64,000 nt of DNA, taken from contig OY978530.1 in the NCBI GenBank assembly GCA_963854835.1, forward strand, positions 25,267,937 to 25,331,936, given 5' to 3'. This stretch comes from Megamerina dolium. Its lineage: Eukaryota; Arthropoda; Insecta; Diptera; Megamerinidae. Shown in pieces: positions 1 through 10,403 of the stretch; position 1 is the stretch's first letter; the number at the start of each line of letters is the position of its first letter. A model generated the notes under the pieces. That model ran no database searches, was not told the origin of the DNA, and was given only the letters and a program-made list of their open reading frames with translations. The translations under genes and the position numbers were made by a program.

Positions 1-849
1 GTGCTCTTGCTGCTGGTAGTTTTAATTCCAGATCATATTATCAGTTTTACATTGATAATAATGTTTTTCTTCGGCTAATAACCGACGCACACCACTGAAA
101 GGAGCTTATACATTGGGCTTCGGTGCAACGACTCGTTCACTTCATCTATGTCCTCGTGTTCAGATAATTCTTTTTCAACTTCGAGCTCATTATCAACATC
201 AGATGCCTCTGACGCATCAAAAAGAACATAATCCACATCATCAATGTCGTTGGTGGCATATGGATACTCTTCGTCACTCTCCGCCTTGATAAATCCGCTC
301 AATACTGTCTCCTGGTGATGCATTTGTTCATTTGACAAATTATTTTCATTTCTTCCGATAGCCAAAAGTGCCCTATCTATTTCATCTAAAGATGAAATTT
401 TTCAATACACAAAACAAATCACAATATAAATAATGCATAGTACTACCGTGGCGATACTGCGAAGACGTGAATAAGAGTTCAAAACATTCCAAGAATAATC
501 GTAACACTATAACTGTATCAAATGAATACTTACGTTTCGCAAACTAGCAAAAATAACAATCCAAGAAACAAATAAAAAATTGTTTTAGTTTGCTTTTCGT
601 CCGGACTGGATATACCAGTCAACAGCTTTTAGAAACTAAGAAGAAAGTGGTGGCCTGCGTAGGCCATTTATAATACCATTTACCATTTACCTTTTTTTAT
701 TTAATTGTTTGCCAAAATAGTTATAAAATTCACATACTCTTCAATTCGTCTAAGTGTAAGATATATTCTTGTCACCTTTTAACAAATTAACGGAGAAAAA
801 AGATATACACCTTTGAAAATCGAACTGGCCTGCTTAGGCAATGGGTTAA
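1..849 (-). mobile_element. piggyBac-like element, 5' end
   Basis: Read on the minus strand, TTAA (846-849) is followed by CCCATTGCCTAAGCAGGCC. A TTAA target with a CCC-starting terminus is the piggyBac hallmark. A second TTAA lies 9 bp away at 855-858, so the outer boundary could be either. A subterminal motif, TGGCCTGCNTAGGC, occurs at 826-839 and again at 651-664, where it extends to a 16-bp palindrome. An acidic N-terminal coding stretch follows at 401-75. The rest of the element lies off the window or is missing. Family assignment is inferred from termini plus acidic N-terminus; no catalytic region is visible. Confidence 0.45.
75..401 (-). pseudogene. Probable piggyBac-like transposase, N-terminal part
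   Basis: An open frame from 401 to a stop at 75 encodes a strongly acidic, low-complexity N-terminus rich in D, E and S (for example DDVDYVLFDASEASDVDNEL). PiggyBac-type transposases usually begin with such an acidic region before the DDD catalytic core. No ATG opens the frame: it begins just after a TGA at 402-404, and the sequence immediately upstream ends in CTTTAG, which could be a splice acceptor. The core is absent here, so this is a fragment or a first exon. The identification depends mainly on the TTAA/CCC terminus 450 bp upstream. Confidence 0.4.
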
Positions 850-858
850 ATGGGTTAA

Positions 859-1908
859 AGATAGAACGCTCGAAACATTCATTTGAAAAAGTCCTGTTCT
901 GATGGCAGGAGGTACTAGAGGAAATGAAAAATTTGCTAAGCACCACAAGATTAAGAGTACACTGAGTGTTATTTTTGATGATTATCTTAGGTTGGCAAAT
1001 ATTACGCCACTGTTGTTTTGATGAGAGACTGGAGTGAAGTTTGAAACCTAAAAACGTGTTTTAGATTGTCTACCAAATTGGCATTGTTGCGAGCAATTTT
1101 ATAAGCATCCCAGTTAAAATACCTCCGATTTATTTTCCATAGAATATAGTTTTTACTTTGATACAGGATAATACATAATTTTTAACCAAGGGCAGGATTT
1201 ATTAGAGACTTTAAAAGTTTTAAGAAGAACAAACTGTAAATAAGTTCCGACAAGAAACTCAGCTTCTTATCAACTGTACCAAGCAGCCAACAACTCATTG
1301 CGACAAGTTGATCAAACAGAGAAGCATAATCAATGGAGGTGTAATTACGATACGAAATATATTCGTATCGTGCTAGAAGCTCGATTAAAACTACAACGAA
1401 CACAGCAAAATTAAGCCATAATCATAAGCGAAAGATATTTGATCATAAAGTAATGATATAGAAGGTTCAGAAATTAGGAACACGTCAAGTAAACTAGATT
1501 TAGCTGTGTTAGAGTAACTCGTAGGGGGAGATATTTGACGACATTAAAGGCAGTAACAGAGAAAAATGTTAAAATCTTCACATATAACAAGATTGTCTGC
1601 CTTTGTATCCGCTTACTTACTAAGCAAATACGCTGGTGCACTGTCAATGGAAACTCACACTGGTAAGGCACTGCAAAAAAAAACAAGATGGAACACATCA
1701 TTGGAAATGATGGTCACCACATAGTGTGGGGGATTAACGACAAAAACTTTAGAGGTGAGTCTTTACTCAGTTTTTTTATCGCTTATAATGTAGACATAGT
1801 AAGCAGAGGATGTAGATGAATTCACTGGCTTGGGTAAAAACCATGCTCAAGGATAGAGATATATTTTCAACTTTAGGTATTACCAAAGTTAATATCGGTC
1901 ATCGAATA
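859..1908. other. No gene recognised
   Basis: AT-rich sequence with several short open frames whose translations have no recognisable domain and no tidy start context. I see no terminal repeats or tandem structure. Probably decayed repeat or intergenic DNA. Confidence 0.4.
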
Positions 1909-2010
1909 ATGTCTCCATTGAGGTGTTCTTCCACGCTACTGTGGTCTCTCGTGATAGATGACCTGATTGACAGGCTATCCTCAGCCGGCTTTGAGGTCAT
2001 TGGTTATCCA
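1909..2010 (+). pseudogene. Non-LTR reverse transcriptase scrap
   Basis: The frame contains a stretch resembling the RT segment just before the YADD box of R1/LOA-type non-LTR elements: LLWSLVIDDLIDRLSSAGFE followed by VIGY. The ADD residues themselves are missing, because the sequence switches directly into a SINE remnant at about 2031. Only about 33 residues are recognisable. The longer open frame 1816-2163 is therefore a chance fusion of an RT scrap with a SINE, not a gene. Confidence 0.55.
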
Positions 2011-2030
2011 GGTAAACTTGGCATCCACTT

Positions 2031-2185
2031 GTCACAGAGTTCTTTTATAAGCTTTTCCATGTCAAATTGTTACTGCTGGAAGAATTTCCAATTGTTTACC
2101 GACAGGAGAGTACCGTTCGAAAGAAAAATCTTTTCGATTTGTTATGCTTCATCCGGGGATTGAACCCACGAGCTACGGCATCCAC
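2031..2185 (-). mobile_element. tRNA-derived SINE, truncated copy S1
   Basis: Matches the body and head of the SINE copies at 24.0-24.3 and 38.1-38.4 kb in the same minus orientation. Shared blocks include GTACCGTTCGAAAGAAAAAT (as read on +) and GGGGATTGAACCCACGA, the complement of a pol III B box. The region between B box and A box is deleted: the B-box block runs straight into GAGCTACGG, the A-box side. The 3' tail is also missing. This copy is inserted in, or joined to, an RT fragment on its left. Confidence 0.75.
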
Positions 2186-2643
2186 TTACTTGAAAATTAC
2201 TTCTCATTTAATTCAAAATTAGAAGATTGTTTGTACTACCAACATCATTGTGTCATCTGTCGCGGGCGATGCGCTCGATAACGGTATCAAAGATCGTAAT
2301 ATATGTACATCGCTTTGACAGTGCCATGCTGGCCATTACGATGTTTGGATATAGCATTAAGATTATCTGATTTCTGTATCTCACTTTCTCTTTTCTTCCC
2401 ATCTTCTTGAACGATCACGAAAGTCATTTATTTACTTTAATTATTTCCACAATATCATTCCAAGCAATGAGAATTGAATGGCAATGGAACGAGGGACAGA
2501 GTGAGCGCTATCAAAACTTAAAAGTTTTGGAATAAACTAATTGGCGCCTCTGCATGCACATCATGTTGTTTATCTTAACGTATAATTTAAATTTGTACAC
2601 AAATATGTGTATACATTTTCAAAAGACACTTCTTGGAATACAT
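2186..2643. other. No gene recognised
   Basis: Unannotated AT-rich stretch with a GC-richer patch around 2260-2340. No convincing coding sequence, terminal repeat or RNA gene seen. Confidence 0.35.
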
Positions 2644-3350
2644 ACAGTGAGTCACAGTCATAGTGAACCACACTATCTAGTTAGCAGAATTATTAGAAAA
2701 AATCTTGAAAAACGATCCAGATTGAAAAACTTTTATGTGTTTTTATTGTTTGAATATTAAGCTTCAGTAATTCATCACGTACATGAACTAGTTCCTTTGT
2801 TGATCATAAAAAAATCAACAAGAAATCAAATAATTCATAAGTCTATCTCACACTCAAAGTGAGCCACCTAATGTTGTTTCTGTTAAAATAACGGTATATC
2901 TATGTTCGGATATCAATTTTTGTTCGCATCTTAATAAAAGTTGAGGAACTCCCCAGCACATCATACATCGCTTCATTAGAGGAGCAAGAATAGCACATAA
3001 GCAGAGGGAGAACCAAAAAAGGTATTTTCGGAGAGAGATGAGGCTTTTATTGTATGGGAAATAAAGAAGAATCCTCATCTAAGTCCCTCAAAATTGACGG
3101 AAGCGGTTGAAAAGCAATTAAATATCCACGTCGACGAAGCACGGCTAAAATGGACGAACGGCCAGAAACAATCAAGCAAATATGTTCATAAGGATATGAA
3201 TTTCTGGCAAAAGGTATATAACGGTAGAATACATTTTTGAGGTTATAATATTTTTTTAGGTTCTATTTACTGACGAAAGTAAATTTAACTTATTTGGCTC
3301 AGACGGTAAGAAGATGGAATGAAGCAAAAAAACTCTAATGACACAAAAGA
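2644..3350 (+). pseudogene. Tc1-like transposon relic with intron-like gap
   Basis: A TIR-like CAGTGAGTCACAG begins at 2644 and related GTGAGCCACC lies at 2859-2868. From about 3026 the plus strand encodes a Tc1-type bipartite DNA-binding segment (for example KKNPHLSPSKLTEAVEKQLN). From 3260 it encodes VLFTDESKFNLFGSDG, which carries the first catalytic Asp of Tc1 transposases. The two parts are joined in phase if 3214-3259 (starts GTATAT, ends TTTTTTTAG, 46 nt) is removed. The sequence after 3325 is scrambled and the second and third catalytic residues are absent, so the copy is dead. An in-frame deletion or insertion could also explain the gap. Confidence 0.6.
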
Positions 3351-3432
3351 TCTATTAGGTCGCAATGTCGGCCTTTGGGCAACCTACAACAGTAAATTAT
3401 TATTAAAAGAACTCTGAATTCCTGCAGCAAAA

Positions 3433-3466
3433 CTTATTGGTGACATTCGTGATAGTCACCAATAAG
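3433..3466. repeat. Perfect 12-bp hairpin
   Basis: CTTATTGGTGAC at 3433-3444 and its exact complement GTCACCAATAAG at 3455-3466 flank a 10-nt loop. It lies just after the Tc1 relic; role unknown. Confidence 0.6.
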
Positions 3467-3675
3467 AGTGGACGTGTTTTGCATCTCTCCTTTGATAGAG
3501 TCGAAAAAGTGATTGAATTCGGTTTATAAAAATAAATATATTGCGAAAAGACGCTAAATAAACTCAAGCAGTTATTTCTGTGGTTTTTTATTGCTTATAC
3601 AGATAAGCAGAAAGAACAATAAAATCAAAGAAAAAAAAAATAATAATATGGTTTGCAAACATTTTGTTTGTAATA

Positions 3676-5258
3676 TGAGTGTTCAGCGCTCTCCTCTCCG
3701 GCAATGGCAATCGCCTGTTAATGTGTGTGTAAACAATAATTTGCAATCACCCTCGCAAACCCCCCCGATAAGTGCATTATCAAAATAATCAGTTGATACA
3801 CACTGCACAAGTGAAAGTAACAGTGCAAATTTTTTCCCTGCACATATTCCTCACTCTAACACTACATCAAATTTTGCAACAACAACAAAAAAATAATTTG
3901 TTCTCTTGTGAAATACTATCTCCCTCTATACCGTGGAGTGTACAATGCGCTTCTCCTGCTGTAACATCAACAGCTACAACATCAAAGCAAACAAATAACG
4001 GCCTTTCTACTGAAGTGCGTGACCCAGTAGTAAAAGCAACTAGTGCGATGATTAATAAAGAACCAGTTGCTGTTCAACTGGAATTGATCTCTACATTACT
4101 GTAGTAAAGTGAAAATTCAAAACAAATGAATTCAACAAAAATTCAAAAGCACAACACTGCCCCTATTAGTTCGGAAAATAGATACGCTCTGCTTTCAGGT
4201 GATGAAAGTGACGAAAATATTATCTCCAAGAAAAATTTCAAACCCCCACCCCTTTTCTTAAGAGAACGCAACTCAGATAAGTTGATTTCTAGAATTACAA
4301 GTATTATAGGACCAAAAAATTTCCACGTTGTTCCTATTCGCAAAGGCCAAATTGAGGAAACGAAAGTGCAAATCTACAGCGAAACTCATTATCGCAAAGT
4401 AATAGCGGAATTTGATGCTGTAAAAAAGAATTACTACACATATCAGCTAAAAAGTAGTAAGGGCTTAATCGTTGTACTCAAAGGCGTCGAACCCAAAGTT
4501 GATATTAACGAAATCAAACTTGCCCTTCAGGAAGAAGGGTTTCAAGCCAAAACAGTATTCAACATTCTCAACAAGAGCAATATACCTCAACCGTTATATC
4601 GTATTGAGCTTCAGCCTGAAACAAAACCCCTAAAAAAAGGTGAAGTACACCCCATATATAAAATTCGATATTTATTGCATCGCAAAATCACAATCGAAGA
4701 ACCCCATAAGAGAACTGGACCTCCTCAGTGCAGTAACTGCCAAGAATATGGACATACTAAGACATATTGTATTGTGTTGTGATTTGTGGAGATCTCCATA
4801 AATTAAACATATGCCCAAAATCTAAAGGCGATGCTAGCATGAAAAAATGCAGCAATTGTGGAGGTAATCACCCCGCAAATTATAGAGGTTGCCCCGTATA
4901 AACAACAACCCTAAAGCTAAATTTCTCCTCTAGCAAAAAACCTCTAAAACCAGTTGAGCAAACTCAGATAGCCATCTCAAGTAAGAGACAAAATATTGAT
5001 GCAACACAATTCTTCTCTGCAATCCCAAACAAGAATCAAACCAATTCATACGCTAATGTTTTAAAACAAAACCCACACCAACAAAGCAATGTAAATAATG
5101 AGCACCCACTGCCCACCCAACAGCCAAGTACCCTTGAACATTTCCTTCAAACACGAATGCAGCACATGAACCAATTCATCAACTCAATGCAAACAATTAT
5201 GCAAGAAATGGTGAAAAATCAATCGATGTTACTCCACACATTGCTATCCAGACCATAA
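3676..5258 (+). pseudogene. LINE ORF1 (Gag-like, zinc-knuckle protein)
   Basis: A nucleic-acid-binding ORF1 protein that would package LINE RNA. The central part (4126-4782) has the PRE_C2HC-type region of Jockey-group Gag. Three cysteine knuckles follow. The first is CSNCQEYGHTKTYC at about 4735-4776. After a frameshift come CGDLHKLNIC and then CSNCGGNHPANYRGC, ending near 4895, followed by an in-frame TAA. The open frame resumes to a stop at 5256-5258 with a Q/N/M-rich C-terminus. The N-terminal part, from an ATG at 3676, is also split between frames. At least two frameshifts and one nonsense codon make this non-functional. Confidence 0.8.
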
Positions 5259-5263
5259 ATACC

Positions 5264-6950
5264 ATGAGTTGTCTCAAGATATGCCACTGGAACGCCAACG
5301 GCTTAACCCAGCACTGTTTAGAGCTAATTCAATTCCTTGAATCCAACGAGATCGACATAATGATATCTGAAACCCATTTCACTGACAAAAATTGCTACCG
5401 AATACTACATTACAAACTGTACACCACAAATCATCCGCATGGTAAGGCACGCGGAGAAACTGCCATATTGATAAAAAGCAAAATAAAACATAATGTTCTC
5501 GAAGATTTCAGTAGAGTCTACTTGCAAGCAACATCTATATGCCTGGAAGAGTACAACTCTAAGCTAGTAATATCTGCGATATACTGTCCTCCAAGATACA
5601 GTATTACCGAACAGCAATATAGAGAATTTTTTTCAACTCTTGGTAACAAATTCTTGGTTGCTGGTGATTTCAATGCCAAACACACTTACTGGAGCTCCCG
5701 CTTAATAACTCCAAAAGGCAGAAGACTATGCTCAATCATTACTAACCACTGCCACGATGTAATCTCATATGGTCAACCGATATATTGGCCGACGGACAAG
5801 AGGAAGATACCCGATCTCATAGACTTTGGAGTCGCCAAAGGTTTGCAGATGGAAAATATCTCCACAGAGTGTAATGATCTCTCATCTGACCACTCACCCG
5901 CGGTAATATTTATAAAATCACCAAGCCCCCAAGTCAATTGCGTTAGAAAGAAAATAGACTGGTTGAAATTCAAGAAATATATAAATTCCCATCTTCCTCT
6001 AAGTACTGTATTATGAAATGGACACGATGTAGACTCAGCACTCGGAAAATTCAACCATTTGCTCTCATTAGCTCTCAGCTCAGCCACCTGCACAAGGGTA
6101 TACAAGCAATCAAACTATAGCCCATACACACCAGCCGACATTGAATTGCTAGTAAGACAGAAAAGAAGACTCCGAAGACAATGGCAAGAATTCAGATCAC
6201 CGAATCTGAAAACACAGCTACAGCACTGCACTCGAAAGTTAAAGCAAGCCCTAAAAAATAAAAACAACAGAGAGTTGAAAGATCACATAGGCAAAGTAAC
6301 ACCTGGTGAAACGTCAGACTACTCTTTGTGGAAATCAGCAAAAAACTCAAATCGGCCAATTCTCACTGAATCGCCCATCCGTTTGAGTGACTTTAATTGG
6401 GCTAGAAGCAACTATGAGAAGGGTTTGGCTTTTGCAGACCACCTAACAAGTGTGTTTACACCCAATCCACAGTCCTCTTCACAGTCCTCATTACTAAAAT
6501 TAACCTTGCTCAGTAACGCTCAAAATTAAAAAAAGGACATATTCAAAGCAATCTATAATGATTTAAACTCAAAAGCGTTTTTTGCCCCTTACTGTATCTC
6601 TTATACACTACAAATATGCCCAGCAATAACTATACATTTATATCGACCTTTGCAGATGATACGGCCATATTATGCTCTCGCTCTAACCCCATAGAAGCTA
6701 CTAAACTCCTGCAGACTCATATCGATTCTCTCGAAACCTGGCTAGCAAAATGGCGTATAAAAGTCAATGAATCAAAGAGCGTACATGTAACCTTCACGCT
6801 AACGCCAGATACATGTCCCCCACTTAAAATTAATGGCCAATCAGTTCCACAATGTTCCTCAACAAAGTACTTGGGTATTCACCTCGACAGAAGGCTGACC
6901 TGGAAAAATCACATAGAGGCAAAGAAAACTCAGATTAAGCTTAAAATTAC
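5264..6950 (+). pseudogene. LINE ORF2 (endonuclease-reverse transcriptase), broken
   Basis: The start ATG at 5264 opens an APE-type endonuclease: CHWNANGL near the N-terminus, ISETHFT, VAGDFNAKH and the terminal SSDHSP motif are all visible. A TGA ends this frame at 6016; the same frame continues beyond it to a TAA at 6527-6529. A deletion near 6570 removes the RT fingers and palm start. From 6616 the frame resumes with STFADDTAIL, the RT catalytic box, and reaches KYLGIHLDRRLTW. It is cut at about 6947, so thumb and C-terminus are missing. Copy 2 carries an identical TAA after the LSNAQN residues. Not functional. Confidence 0.85.
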
Positions 6951-7148
6951 CTGTTTATCTTTTGTGCAGATTTCCTTAATTATTTTCCTTTTATTTTTAT
7001 TAATTTTTTTCTTACTTATATCCAAAGTTTTACTTTTAGTTAAGCTTGCTGTGATATTTATTAAATTTCGTTAGTATGTACGATTTTTTTTATTACATTT
7101 GTTCTTTATGCTTCTTGAAGTACTATATAAGTATTGTGTCTTAAATAA

Positions 7149-7155
7149 AAATAAC

Positions 7156-7195
<40 letters not shown>

Positions 7196-7216
7196 TAATA
7201 ATAATAAGAATAATAC
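7149..7216 (+). repeat. (AAT)n tail/microsatellite
   Basis: An uninterrupted run of AAT/ATA repeats begins about 200 bp after the LINE coding remnant and directly follows AT-rich sequence. LINEs often end in short simple-repeat tails, so this is probably the 3' end of copy 1. The N-rich open frame across it is an artefact of the repeat. Confidence 0.7.
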
Positions 7217-7639
7217 CTACACAAAAAAAAAACAAAAAAAAGGGGAAAAAATATGTGGGAAATTTTTGTAAAAATAATTTATTTTCCTCGTGAGTCTTAT
7301 ATAAATAATTTTTGCAAAAATGAGATTTGCAAACAAATCTTAGGAAAATAATTTCCTTAGCATATTTTATTATACGATAAACGGTAGAATTTTATTGTTA
7401 AGAAATTGTTAAGGTTCTCCTACAAAGACAAGATTTTTTTCTTTTAATTCAGTTTTCATAAATTTAACTAAACTAAGTAGTTACTCAAAACAAACATAAT
7501 AAAATTTTCAATTTCAAACATAAAGTTACACAAATTTCTCCCTGCAATTCCTACTTTATATTCAAATATTTCTGAAAACGTTTGCTAATATTCAACAACT
7601 AATTTTGTATTTCTAGTTGCTACACAGTGGAACTTTGTG
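7217..7639. other. AT-rich, no gene recognised
   Basis: Highly AT-rich sequence with A- and T-homopolymers. No coding motif, terminal repeat or tandem array seen. Confidence 0.4.
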
Positions 7640-8440
7640 GAAAGCCAAAAAAAGTTTTTGTAAGAGTGTTACCGGTATTACTGCGAGGTTCATTAGCCGT
7701 TGCAGAATGACACTGTATAACTCCCGTTTTACAGTGCAAATTGGGAAGGACCTCTCCCTGCCATTTAATACCGAACGGGGTTGCAGATAAGCTGATTCGT
7801 TCTCGTGCGACTTCTTCCATTATGAAGAAGATAATACGAGTTGCCGATCTATGAAACAATGGCACTATCTTCAATAAAAGTGCCATGCTGTGGGCATATG
7901 ATGATGACATTGTCATAATCGGCATGAACTCGCAAGCACTTAGTGCAGCATTCTCAAAGTTGGAAAAAATATCGCTTACAATGAGTCTTAGGGTGAACGA
8001 GGGCAAGACGAAGTACCTAGTGTCAACAAACAAAAGAGTCCCGCCATCTTGGACAGCACGGTATTGTCGATAACTAAGCTTCTGAAGTACTTTACCTATT
8101 TCTGAACCAACATTACCATAAGTAATGACGTCAGCCTGAAGATATTGCAAAAGATCACTCTTGCTAACAGGTGCTACTTTGGGCTAATTAAGCTATTTAG
8201 AAATTGAGCCCTCTCTCGAGAATTGAAAACCACACTCTACATATCGAATAAGGTACAACCATGAGCTGTATGAGCTGTATGCCGACACCGACATAATAAA
8301 GCGCATTAAAATTCATCTGCTGCGCTGGCTATGTCATGTCGTGCGAATTGAAGAACACGCTCCGGCTAAGAAGGTGTTACATTCGGAACCCGGTGGTGGA
8401 CGACGCAGAAGAGGCAGACCTAACCTCCTATGAAAAGAAC
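7640..8440 (+). pseudogene. Non-LTR RT remnant (family shared with 26.2-26.9 kb)
   Basis: Degenerate RT. EKIIRV-like residues precede WAYDDDIVIIGMNSQALSAA, a diverged YADD box at 7885-7950, then LRVNEGKTKYLVSTNK. After frameshifts come NRCYFGL, NHELYELYADTDIIKRI and EPGGGRRRRGRP. This order is typical of a common arthropod non-LTR family whose C-terminus ends GGGRRRRGRP. A segment is missing between 8230 and 8250. The minus-strand copy at 26205-26925 carries the same KTKYLVSTNK and NRCYFGL blocks. I cannot assign the clade. Confidence 0.75.
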
Positions 8441-8905
8441 AAATACTGGAGAACTTATCAGCGCTTAGAATTTGTATCTGGCGTTAAAATGTCGGCATTC
8501 CGACAGCTTAAAGCTGCTATAAAGGAATCCTACGATTTCGACTCATATTTTCAAGCCATTAGCACTGATACTCACAGCACCTTTGCTCTCGAAGTTCAGA
8601 AGAAGGAAGAAGCCGTATGGAATCGGCTAAAAACGGAATATAACTCTATTATAAGGGAAGAATCGATGTTGACATTTGTCTAATTAAGGATGCGTCCAAA
8701 CTAAATTTCGTTGCCGATATCTATTAACTTACGTAACGAACTCTCTGGTTTACGGTTAAAGTTACACAGAAGTTGCCCTGAGGATTTAATATTAGGGGTG
8801 ATATCTACCCCTCACTAATACTCGAAAAAATACGAAAAGACAATCTTGTAAATTTAATGGTACAAAATACAGTTTTTGGATAGATAGTCCCTGCTCGTTA
8901 GACGT
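8441..8905 (+). pseudogene. BEL/Pao protease remnant with upstream unrecognised ORF
   Basis: At 8799-8885 the frame encodes GDIYPSLILEKIRKDNLVNL and MVQNTVFG. This resembles the conserved block after the active site in BEL/Pao aspartic proteases. A TAG follows at once and a frameshift precedes it. The open stretch 8430-8683 (contains SYDFDSYFQAISTDTHSTF) has a helical, charged composition and could be BEL/Pao gag, but I do not recognise it. The open frame beginning at 8336 is a fusion of the preceding non-LTR remnant with this stretch. 8906-9150 shows nothing recognisable. Confidence 0.5.
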
Positions 8906-9150
8906 AATCAGAATCACATACAGCCGTTTGTTTATTTCATACTGAAGTCAGTTTTGGAAAACGCCCCTGGTCATCTCACGATGCTCGATACGTTGCAATT
9001 GAGTAGTCGACAACATCCGAAAGGTAATTTCCTATCTACAACTAAAACTGCAACTGTTTCGCAACATCAGATACCGTTGCAAAGTGCTACAGGAAGTTTT
9101 CATGCTGTGTTTGTGGAAAGCAACATAATTCGCTGCTTCACACATCACGG

Positions 9151-9344
<194 letters not shown>

Positions 9345-9748
9345 AGTTAACGACTCAAAAATTCTTCCAAGCGAATTCAATATTTTTCACGCTAAATAAA
9401 CATCTTCCCACACGCGCAACCTAATTTCGAGTTTCACAAACAAAATTCCAATTAAATTGCTGACGCTATGTCTGCATTGATTGTCCGTCACGTTGCAATC
9501 CGCATGCTTGCAATCGTTTCTTCGCTGAAGCTTAGCTTTAAGTAAGTCAGTCGTCAAGAACTACTCACAGACATAAGGTGTCTTTATTAATGAATTAAGT
9601 TTGTCTTTATGAATAATAATGAATTAAGTTTGTCTTTATGAATAAATTAAGTGTGAAAACATAAATGTTAATAAAACTAATAGTGTTTAATAAATGATAA
9701 TAAATAAATTTTATTTTTTAAAAATTATAAACCTAAATGTTATTAACT
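9345..9748 (+). repeat. 5' LTR (404 bp)
   Basis: Starts AGTTAAC and ends TTAACT, short inverted termini. Relative to the 3' LTR it carries 44 extra bp after AACCTAATTT and a tandem duplication of a 29-bp unit near 9588-9645; 404 minus 331 equals these 73 bp exactly. It contains AATAAA-type motifs near 9650-9715. The promoter would lie here; no clear TATA box is assignable. Confidence 0.95.
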
Positions 9749-9766
9749 GGCGCCCAACTAATGGGT
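9748..9766 (+). other. Primer-binding site, tRNA-Lys type
   Basis: TGGCGCCCAAC directly follows, and overlaps by one T, the LTR end. This 11-nt block is complementary to the 3' end of insect tRNA-Lys including CCA, as used by gypsy-group elements. Complementarity fades after it (TAATGGG). Confidence 0.8.
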
Positions 9767-10012
9767 AAAAAAATCAAAAGTTGATTATTCGTAAAAACCC
9801 GTAAAAAAAGCCTGTAGTGCTCGTCCGCAGGCAGCCGTACAAAATAAGTATCAAAGTGAAACCTTAGTAACCAAAGTAAAACGGAGAACTTTCGCGAGAT
9901 CGGTACGGTTTAGTGTTTAAAAAAATAACAACTAATAAATGCAGCTGAAAAACCTTAAGTGGTGCTGAGTAACAACAAAATTAATATTTTCAAAATATTC
10001 CGAAATAGAGGA

Positions 10013-10146
10013 GATTGCAGCAGAAAAACTCTTGGAAAGAGTGCAGCTAACGCATCAAACAAAATTCATCATAAACAAATATTCGATTGCAGCAGAAAAA
10101 CTCTTGGAAAGAGTGCAGCTAAAACATCAAACAAAATTCATCATGA
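10013..10146 (+). repeat. Direct repeat in 5' leader, 72-bp period
   Basis: About 62 bp starting GATTGCAGCAGAAAAACTC recurs at 10013 and 10085 with few differences. Each unit contains ACTCTTGGAAAGAGT, a 6-bp stem hairpin. It sits between PBS and gag, where packaging signals lie in retroelements; function unknown. Confidence 0.75.
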
Positions 10147-10403
10147 CAGCAAGAACAGCGATGACAGCAGTATTTATATAAACCATTTCGAATTTATTAA
10201 AACTTAACTATAAGTAAAAATTCATTGAAATTTAAAAAGTAGTCCACATATAATTTTTTTTTTAACAATAAGAAAAGTGAAATAAAAATTTTTTTAATTA
10301 AAATTAAAGTGAAGCAAAACCAGAAAATTAAGTTATAAGTTTTAGGAGAAATATTTAAAAGAATATTTTTTTTGTAGAAACTAAAGGAATAGACAAAATT
10401 AAA

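Larger units (their letters stand above)
3640..7216 (+). mobile_element. Jockey-type LINE, copy 1, internally deleted
   Basis: A non-LTR retrotransposon with gag-like ORF1, endonuclease-RT ORF2 and a 3' end in an (AAT)n run. ORF1 stops at 5258 and ORF2 starts at 5264, a close spacing typical of bicistronic Jockey-group elements. The copy is dead: ORF1 has a frameshift near 4780 and a stop near 4900, and ORF2 has stops at 6016 and 6529. A deletion near 6570 removed about 0.6 kb of RT relative to copy 2 (61990-64000, minus strand), and the ORF2 C-terminus is lost after about 6947. The 5' boundary is uncertain and no target-site duplication was found. Confidence 0.85.

Noticed and set aside
1816..2163. 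115-codon ORF as a gene
   Set aside because: It is a fusion of an RT scrap and an antisense SINE remnant.
7099..7293. Asn-rich ORF
   Set aside because: Translation of the (AAT)n tail of the LINE.
7620..8150. 176-codon minus-strand ORF
   Set aside because: Antisense to a recognisable RT remnant and has no domain of its own.
8336..8683. 115-codon ORF as a gene
   Set aside because: Its start lies in the C-terminus of a non-LTR remnant in another frame; the rest is an unassigned, probably BEL/Pao, stretch.
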